A stretch of 64,000 nucleotides of DNA from contig CM039133.1 of assembly GCA_022036555.1 (NCBI GenBank), positions 1,553,184-1,617,183 on the forward strand, written 5' to 3'. Origin of the DNA: Microstegium vimineum. Lineage: Eukaryota; Streptophyta; Magnoliopsida; Poales; Poaceae. The position numbers were made by a program, and so were the translations under genes. Below, in pieces: positions 57,540 to 64,000 of this stretch; position 1 is the stretch's first letter, and every line of letters begins with the position of its first letter. The notes beneath the pieces were generated by a model. The model worked only from the letters and a program-made list of their open reading frames with translations. It made no database searches and was not told where the DNA came from.

Positions 57540-58110
57540 AATTAATTCAAATAAAAAAAGTTTGAACTACAAAGTTGTATAACTCATCGAGATTATAAAG
57601 TTTGTTTTGCTCATTTCTTCATATGACAAAGGGAAATTAAATTTATTCACAAATCTTACATAATTGTCTCGTAGTTTATGAAACTATAAGAAAGAGATAT
57701 AAGATTTGTGAACAATGTTAGAACGATTATGTCAAATGAACAAATGATCAAATAACGAGTAGAACCACGACGATGGACGGGCTGAGCCAGATTGTCATCT
57801 TAGTCTTTGATTTGAGGTGTGAATTGTACGGAAATTATAAATAAATAAATTATAATACTCTGATTTGAGTTGTGAATTACACAATACAAACACGTAATTC
57901 GCTCCTACGGGAAATCAAACTCAGGATCTGTGCGTTGCCGTTCGAGTGACTTAACCAACCAGACTAACTCGTTGCCATAATTCCTAATTTGCCGGACAGG
58001 CGAGCGTTCCGTTCGGCGTCTAGTATGCAGGTTTGAGTGGTGCTAGTAATTAATTAGGTTGCATGCACTAGCTCATGCATGTACCTGGTGTACATATATA
58101 CTACTTTCCA
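57540..58110. other. Intergenic DNA, no gene seen
   Basis: AT-rich, with no recognisable feature. Confidence 0.4.
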
Positions 58111-58119
58111 TCATTCAAG

Positions 58120-58790
58120 AAGAAATATTTACTAGAATTGGCACCAAAATATATTTACGAGAATCACATCAAGAAATATTTATGGGAATCTGCACTGGGA
58201 AATATTTTACGAGATTTTTCTTTAACAATATTTACAAGAATCTGCATTTAATAAGTATTTACTAGAATAATGGGCACCAAAATATATTTACGAGAATCAC
58301 ACTTCACACCATGAAATATTTACGAGATTCTGCACTAGGAAATATTTACGAGATTTTTCTTTAACAATATTTACGAGAATTTGCATTAAGAAGTACTCAC
58401 TCTATTCCAAGAATCTTGGAGAGTCAAAATATTTTAAGTTTGACCAAAGATTATAGAGAGAAGCATAACGATTTATGACATCAAATAGGTATAAGATGAA
58501 AATATAACTAATAAAGAATCTAATAATACTTAGTTAGTACCAAATATGTTATTCTCATATTATATAAATTTGATCAAATTTTATAAACTTTGACTCTGCA
58601 AGATTCTTGAAATGACTTACAATTTGGGATGAAGGGAGTATTTACGAGAATTTGCACTAATAATATTTACGAGAATCTGTATTAACAAATATTTACGAGA
58701 ATCTTTCTTAAGTACTTATCAGAATTTGCAGTAATAATATTTACGAGAAACTGCACTAAAAAATATTTAGAAGAGAAATTTTGTATTATA
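58120..58790. repeat. Local satellite: AATATTTACGAGAATCTGCACT units
   Basis: The phrase ATATTTACGAGAATCTGCA and variants recur about fifteen times at roughly 25-35 base spacing. A higher-order unit of about 130 bases, beginning GGCACCAAAATATATTTACG and ending ATTTGCATTAAGAAGTA, is visible twice (from about 58140 and 58268). A Stowaway element at 58396-58638 interrupts the array, which then resumes in phase. Confidence 0.85.
58396..58638. mobile_element. Stowaway MITE inside the satellite
   Basis: Left CTCACTCTATTCCAAGAATC, right CAATTTGGGATGAAGGGAG, TA duplication at 58394-58395 and 58639-58640. Confidence 0.85.
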
Positions 58791-59090
58791 CTTATAGTAA
58801 AACACTGGCTCGAATTCTCAATAACACTATTAGATAGTACCCAAAATACAACACGTCATTTCTATACATATGTCATCTCAAAGGTAATTGAACACTGCAT
58901 AGTTTAAATTTAATTACTTACTTTTCTCGCACATTCTCTATCTAAATCACCTCCGTAGCCTGTCTCTGCTAGCATGATGAGAATGTTCGAGCAGTCTTAT
59001 ATTATGAAAAACTAGAGATAGGAGTAGGACAAACGTCTTAATGTTGTTAATGCTCCTATTCGATTGAACCACAGCCCACGTATTCGTGCA
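58791..59090. other. Upstream region of F-box copy 2, displaced by MITEs
   Basis: The segment 58985-59095 (GGACAAACGTCTTAATGTT, CGTATTCGTGCAACATA) matches 62580-62690 immediately upstream of copy 3, so it is the old promoter-proximal region of copy 2. Confidence 0.65.
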
Positions 59091-59095
59091 ACATA

Positions 59096-59363
59096 CTTTC
59101 TCCATCGTCCATTCCAAATTATAAAATATTCTAAGAATTTTAGAGATTCAAAGTATTCCAAGTTTAACTAATAATTATAGAGAAAAAACTATAAAAAATT
59201 ATAATGTCAAATATGTATACTATAAAAATATAATTGATAACAAACTTAATAATATAATACTAGTTGTCATTATAAATATTATTGTATTATTATATAAGTT
59301 TGGTCAAAGATACTTTCACTATCTAAAATTCTTAGGATGTCTTATCATTTAGGATTGAGGGAG
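59096..59363. mobile_element. Stowaway MITE upstream of F-box copy 2
   Basis: Left end CTTTCTCCATCGTCCATTCC is diverged, right end ATTTAGGATTGAGGGAG is typical; TA at 59094-59095 and 59364-59365. Interior matches other Stowaways in the window (ATTCTAAGAATTTTAGAG against CTAAAATTCTTAGGATGTC). Confidence 0.8.
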
Positions 59364-59365
59364 TA

Positions 59366-59996
59366 AGAGCATCTCCAACAACTTCTCAAATCCACTTGGT
59401 ATTCTTATTTTTTGTAAAAAACACGAAAACATCTCTCCAACAACTCTTTAAATCTACTTGGTATATTTACCAACTCGGTAAACATCGCCCCGGACTTGGT
59501 AAATCTCCGCACTCTATAGCAACTTGGTAAACATCGCCCCGGACTTGTATCGCCCCGGACGCGTGAATAAAAAAAAAGCCACGGCGCCGGCCATCCCCGA
59601 TCCGTTCCCGATCCGTCCGCGATCTCCACTCCACTCCAATCATATGAGACATACGGAGTACATACTGAACCAAATAATACAAGGGAAATTGCAGGCCTCG
59701 TTTGGTGAAGTGCCGGCCGGAGTAGCGTCGCGGCCTCGAACGGCGGCGGCGGCCACACATGCGAGATCGGTACTCGATTCATCGCGCAGGAAGGAGGAGC
59801 GTGGTCTCGCAGGTAAGTGAAAAGTCGCGTGCGTGGAACGCCGTTTGGAGAAAGGTGGACCTATATTTTCAATTTTACCAAGTGAGAATATCAACTTGTT
59901 AGAGACACATCTTTTTTTCACTTGCCAAATAAAATAGCAACTTGCTATAACTCAAGATATAGCAAGTCAATTTTAAGGAGTTGTTGGAGATGCTCT
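59366..59996. mobile_element. PIF/Harbinger-like element, 631 bp, with GC-rich core
   Basis: Ends AGAGCATCTCCAACAACTTC and GGAGTTGTTGGAGATGCTCT are inverted repeats. It starts directly after the Stowaway's TA and ends 70 bases before the copy 2 start codon. The core (59490-59800) is GC-rich and contains CATCGCCCCGGACTTG twice, suggesting captured or locally duplicated sequence. No transposase. Confidence 0.75.
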
Positions 59997-60066
59997 TATT
60001 AGTTTATTTATTTGACGCAAAGATATCGGGTCCTCGTCGTTGCTTGCATCTTATCTCTTGCACAAA

Positions 60067-61589
60067 ATGCAGTCCACGTCCAACGCGACGGAGATGGCGG
60101 CGGCGGCGGCAACGGCTCTACCCGACGACTTGGTCGCTAGCGTCCTCGGTCGTCTCCCGGCGCGCAGCCTGGCGGTGTCGCGTGGCGTCTGCAAGGCATG
60201 GCGCGACCTCATCGACGACCGCCAGCTGCTGATCCGGTTACTCCTTCCGCACTCGGTGCGTGGCCTCTTCATCAACTACCAGGACTACCGCATGCCGCAC
60301 TTCTTGTCCCGGCCGTCGTCGTTGCCTCCGCACTTGTTATCCCGGCCGACGCCAGCGTCGGACGACGACGGCCCCTGCCGGATCGACGGCATGTTTGATT
60401 TCATGAAGCGAGAAGATCCCTACAGCTGGCACGAGGTCGTGGACCAATGCAATGGTCTCGTCCTCGTCAAGGATGCAGGTGTGCTGCACGTATGCAATCC
60501 CGCCACGCGGTGGTCGGCGCGCCTGCCACGGTTGCCGGGCGGCGGCATCTTCTACTACCGTCCCTGGATCTGGGGCCGCCGTGCCTTCCTCGTGTTCGAC
60601 CCTTCTGTGTCGCCGGAGTACAAGGTGCTGCTGTCGCCGGCGGAGCCAGAGCAGGAGAAGATGGAGAAGGACGACGAATGCCGCCTGATGGAGTGCCCGC
60701 CGTCGGCGTGGAATGAGTGGCACGAGTTCTCGTCGAGCACCGGGAGGTGGGTGGAGAAGGTGTTCGTCCGGGAAGAAGGGGAGGCGGCAGGGACGGCAGG
60801 GGACTTGCTGATCGACTAATGGAGCTTCTGTATCGAGCCATCATGCCGCTATGCTGCCTACTGGAAAGGTGCACTCTACATACACTGCCGTGGTGAATTT
60901 GTATCCAGATAAAAATGAACCAATATTGTCCCTTTTGGACATTGATCGATAGAGTAATTTTTTTTAATCTACATATGTGGATGTGTGTTGTTTTGCAGGC
61001 TATCCTTGCTGGATGATAAGTATAGAGTGATCAAATCGCCGATACAACTTGCTGACAGGAACAACAATGTAAGGTCTTTTCTTGGTAGATCGGAGAAGGG
61101 GGTGTACATTGCAGCCATTGCTCCTGTCGGTTTGGACAAACTTCGAGTTTGGACTCTCACAGAATCTGAATCTGGTGACGTCCAGACTCTGTGGGTGCCA
61201 AAGGATCAAAGCAACCTGAAAATCGATACATACTCATGTTGGTCGCTAAACAATAATTTCGATGAACGCAAATATTGGATTTTAGATGATCTCATCAACA
61301 ACTGGAATAGCGTTGATGATGTTTCGTCCTGGAACTCCGACGACGACAACGTTATTGATGATTTAGATTTAGATGACGAAGGGGAGGTGTGTCATGGTGG
61401 ATTTGTCAAATTCCTTGGATTTCATCCCTACAAGGAGGTTATCTTCCTGTGTTGCGACGGTATTAATGCAGTGGCTTGTCATCTGAACAGCCCGAAGGTT
61501 CAGTATTTAGGAAGTGTATAAGCCTAGGTGTCTATAATCAAGGCATTCGCGAGTCATTTGTGTATACACCCTGCTTAACTGGAGATTAG
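60067..61589 (+). pseudogene. F-box copy 2, broken by nonsense change and lost splice donor
   Basis: Starts MQSTSNATEMAAAA and keeps a full F-box (LPDDLVASVLGRLPARSL, RGVCKAWRDLI) and most of the associated domain. Three defects: TAA at 60817-60819 after GDLLID, where copy 3 has CAA; at the exon 1 end, AGATAAAA replaces AG-gtaaatag-ATAAAA of copy 1, an 8-base loss that removes the donor; and near 61517 the frame shifts so the conserved end (RESFVYTPCL) is readable only in another frame before TAG at 61587-61589. Translation could still give a 250-residue protein with the F-box but a truncated substrate domain. Such a protein might compete for SKP1; that is speculation. Confidence 0.85.
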
Positions 61590-61940
61590 CAGCAGCGCCA
61601 TGCATGTGTTTGAGTGGTCAACTTTTTATTTTTTGAATATGATTATATATGCTGTCACGTACTCTTTGTTATATCAATCTAGCTAGTTTATTTTTTCTTT
61701 CGAGTCCTGCAATAATGTAGTAATTGGGGAAGATCGAAGAACTACTATTTTCATATTTGGGATAAATGTTTGTCATTGTTCGCAAGTATGGAAAGAATTT
61801 TAGGCCTGATCATTATTAACAACTGGCGGCCACACCTCAGGCTCTAGGCCAATGTCTGTCTCTGTTAGAATTTTTAGAGGAAGACATTCTACCATTGCTA
61901 ATCGACTATATTAGCATAGGCAAGCGTTCTAAGAGTAACT
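61590..61940. other. 3' flank of F-box copy 2
   Basis: No gene seen. Possibly includes the 3' untranslated region. Confidence 0.4.
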
Positions 61941-62322
61941 CCAACAGTTTGACAATTTTGGTTTGATAAAACATGGAATTTGCCAACTCTGAAATAGATA
62001 TGTCAAAGCAAAAAATATACAATCTCCAATAGTTCCCCATAATAACTTGGCAAAAACGGAAATTATGGACCAGTGGACCTGATCGTTATTTTTTCGCGAC
62101 ATTTTCATGTTCCGCCGTGAAAAAAAAGAAGGAAAAAAGCCGCCGCCCAGTGTTACGCCGTGAAAAAAAGAAGGAAAAAAAATTGCCTCTCCTTTTTAAG
62201 GTCGCAAAATTGCCAAGTGCGGACTCCTATTTACAACTTTGGCAAAAATGTCAAGCTCAAATGCCAAATTATTGACCACTAGTTTTTTAGTTTTTTTTGA
62301 TAAAATTGTCAAACTGTTGGCT
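61941..62322. mobile_element. Fold-back MITE between F-box copies 2 and 3
   Basis: Left CTCCAACAGTTTGACAATTT and right AAATTGTCAAACTGTTGG are inverted repeats around an AT-rich interior with a duplicated GTGAAAAAAAGAAGGAAAAA phrase. The target duplication is not clear. Confidence 0.6.
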
Positions 62323-62750
62323 CAAGGTGGCCAACTCTGCAACTCCACTGTCCGCCCCGAGCCCGCCACCGACAGTTGCGCTGGCAACCGCCGTACGTGT
62401 ATGGTTGTAAGGCCTTCGAGACGACGCTCATTAGAAGTTTGTCGTTTGTATGGTTAAACTTTTTTTCTTAATTATATTGATGTGTCAATCTTTTGCGTAT
62501 TCGAGAAAAAAGATAAGATTTTTATGAAAATTATATAGAGAGAGAGGAGAGACCAAAGAGGAGAGAGAGAGAGATACGAGTAAGTAGGACAAAACGTCTT
62601 AATGTTTTTTATGCTCCAAAATTCGAGTCGAGCCAGATCTCACATATCCGGATCGAATCCAACCTGTACATCCGTGCAAGATAGTTATAGTTTATTTATT
62701 TGACCCAATATATGTCGGGTCATCGTCGTACGTTGCGCCTGATCTGTTGC
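62323..62750 (+). promoter_or_regulatory. Upstream region of F-box copy 3 (MITE-free)
   Basis: Contains ACAAAACGTCTTAATGTT and, just before the gene, TAGTTTATTTATTTGACCCA, which match the regions flanking the two MITEs upstream of copy 2. It thus preserves the uninterrupted promoter arrangement. A (GA)n run lies at 62539-62573. Confidence 0.6.
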
Positions 62751-64000
62751 ATGCAGTCCGCGTCGTCCATGGATATGGATATGGAGACGGAGACGGTGCC
62801 GCCGCCGCCGCCGGCGGCACAACCCGACGACTTGCTCTCGGTGCGCGGCCTCTTCATCAATTCCGGCGATGGCCACGCCAGTCCGCACTTCTTCTCCCGC
62901 CCGACCCCGTCCTCCAACCGCCGCCCCCGGATCCCCGCCGGCGAGTTCGAGTTCGAAGCACAACAAGATCCCAACAACAACAGCAGCTACCAAGTCATGG
63001 ACCACTGCAACGGCCTCGTCCTCTACACGGAGAGCAACGACGACGACGGCAGCGTGCTGCACGTGTGCAATCCCACCACGCGGTGGTCGGCGCGGCTGCC
63101 ACCGTTACCTGGCGGCGGCACCTGCAGCTCCAGCACGTTGCTCTCCGGCCGCCGTGAGTTCCTCGTGTTCGACCCTTCTGTGACGTCGTCGCCGACCGAG
63201 TACAAGGTGCTGTTGCCTCCTCACGAGCCAGGGAGGAACCAGGTGAGGGACGACGCCTCGTGCCGCCTGATGGAGTGGCCGCCCCGCCATCGCCATGGAA
63301 GTCGTGGTACGAGTTCTCCTCGAGCTCCGGGAGGTGGCAGGAGAAGACCTCCGTCAGGGAAGGCGACGCGGCTGGGACAGCTGGGGACTTGCTGATCGAC
63401 CAATCTGGTGCCGAGCACGAGCCACCGTACCGCTATGCTGCGTACTGGAACGGTGCACTCTACATACACTGCCATGGTGAATATGTATCGAGGTAATTCT
63501 CCTTCGTTCTAACGAAAAATAAAATAAACAAATCACATGCTGAGTATATTGCTGACAGATGGATGGATAATTTTGTTGAATCGATTGTTCAATCCACGTA
63601 CGTACTCCTCCAGATTAAAACATGTATTTGGATAATTTTGTAGGTTTTCCTTTGGGTGGAAGAAAAGTACAGAGTGGTCAAATCGCCGAAACAACTTGCT
63701 GATGACAGCAGGAAGAACGACAATAATGTAAGGTCTTTTCTAGGTAGATCGGAGAAGGGGGTGTACATTGCAGCCATTGGCGCTGTCGGTCCAGCCAAAC
63801 TTCGAGTTTGGACTCTCGCCGAATCTGAATCTAAATCTGGTGAACACAAGATGAATTGGGTGCCAAAGGATCAAAGCAACCTCAAGATCAATACAAACGC
63901 ATGGCTGTCTCAAAAGAAGATCCTTGATAGTAGGAAAATGTGGACTTTGGACCTCGGTAACAATGGAGTGAAGAAGAAGAAGAAGTACAGACGAGTTTCA
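62751..64000 (+). pseudogene. F-box-related copy 3: F-box deleted, frame shifted, runs off the window
   Basis: Starts at the ATG matching copy 2 (MQSASSMDMDMETE). After PDDL the sequence jumps directly to LSVRGLFI: about 120 bases encoding the F-box helices of copies 1 and 2 are missing, yet the frame is kept. The associated domain follows (DHCNGLVLYTE, VCNPTTRWSARLPPLPGGG). At 63279-63288 CCGCC is doubled in tandem and shifts the frame; the remaining exon 1 (WYEFSSSSGRWQE to VSR) is open in the new frame up to a canonical donor at 63492|63493. Exon 2 starts after tag at 63643, but its first codons are two bases longer than in copies 1 and 2, so the frame is off again. Homology continues to the window end. 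Without the F-box it could not join an SCF complex. Confidence 0.82.

Noticed and set aside
1..64000. CRISPR arrays, bacterial operons, tRNA or rRNA genes
   Set aside because: The sequence is a plant nuclear region. Repeats seen are microsatellites, minisatellites, a local satellite and transposons. I did not recognise any tRNA or rRNA, although a covariance-model scan was not possible here.

Overview
The window looks like nuclear DNA of a grass (Poaceae). Genes have introns with GT/AG junctions, coding exons are GC-rich within AT-rich flanks, and grass-type transposons are dense: Stowaway, Tourist and Mutator MITEs, a Ds-like hAT, CACTA pieces, a Pack-MULE and a solo LTR. The gene families (malectin/LRR receptor kinase, HeLo/MLKL-type kinase, tandem F-box genes, auxilin-like J-protein) are plant families often expanded in grasses. 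I cannot name the species. A panicoid grass is possible, because GGACTGTCC-rich repeats and TTTGCCGAG-type CACTA ends are familiar there, but this is a weak inference.

Layout. 0-10 kb: a decayed minus-strand kinase gene (kinase exons 2.6-5.1 kb, a HeLo-like N-terminal exon 9.57-10.0 kb) carrying an intronic LINE fragment. 10.2-11.4 kb: a MITE and a 774-bp Ds-like hAT with a smaller MITE nested inside. 13.4-22.6 kb: a 13-exon minus-strand malectin/LRR receptor kinase with two frame-breaking lesions and three MITEs in its introns. 24-25.2 kb: a Pack-MULE. 26-32.1 kb: nested transposons splitting a degraded duplicate of the auxilin gene's upstream region; the start of that copy survives at 32.2-32.9 kb. 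34-36.3 kb: a three-exon minus-strand gene of unknown function with an intact frame. 36.9-38.7 kb: LTR-like debris with a recurrent palindrome. 40.4-41.9 kb: a solo LTR with a perfect target duplication. 47.4-53.1 kb: an intact eight-exon auxilin-like gene. 54.7-64 kb: three tandem F-box-related genes, the first intact and the other two broken.

Apparently functional genes are three: the auxilin-like J-protein (clathrin uncoating), the first F-box gene (probable SCF substrate receptor) and the unknown 527-codon gene. The other genes show clear decay: 5-bp tandem duplications, a 2-bp deletion, nonsense changes, a lost splice donor and an excised F-box.

The most informative structure is the internal duplication. 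Blocks at 1.7-2.1, 12.0-12.3 and 26-32.9 kb have partners in the same order at 39.2-39.6, 45.4-45.6 and 46.1-47.6 kb. Because of this, several MITE insertions can be compared with an empty paralogous site inside the same window. I found no single new biological system. The window's value is as a record of duplication, transposon insertion and gene decay.
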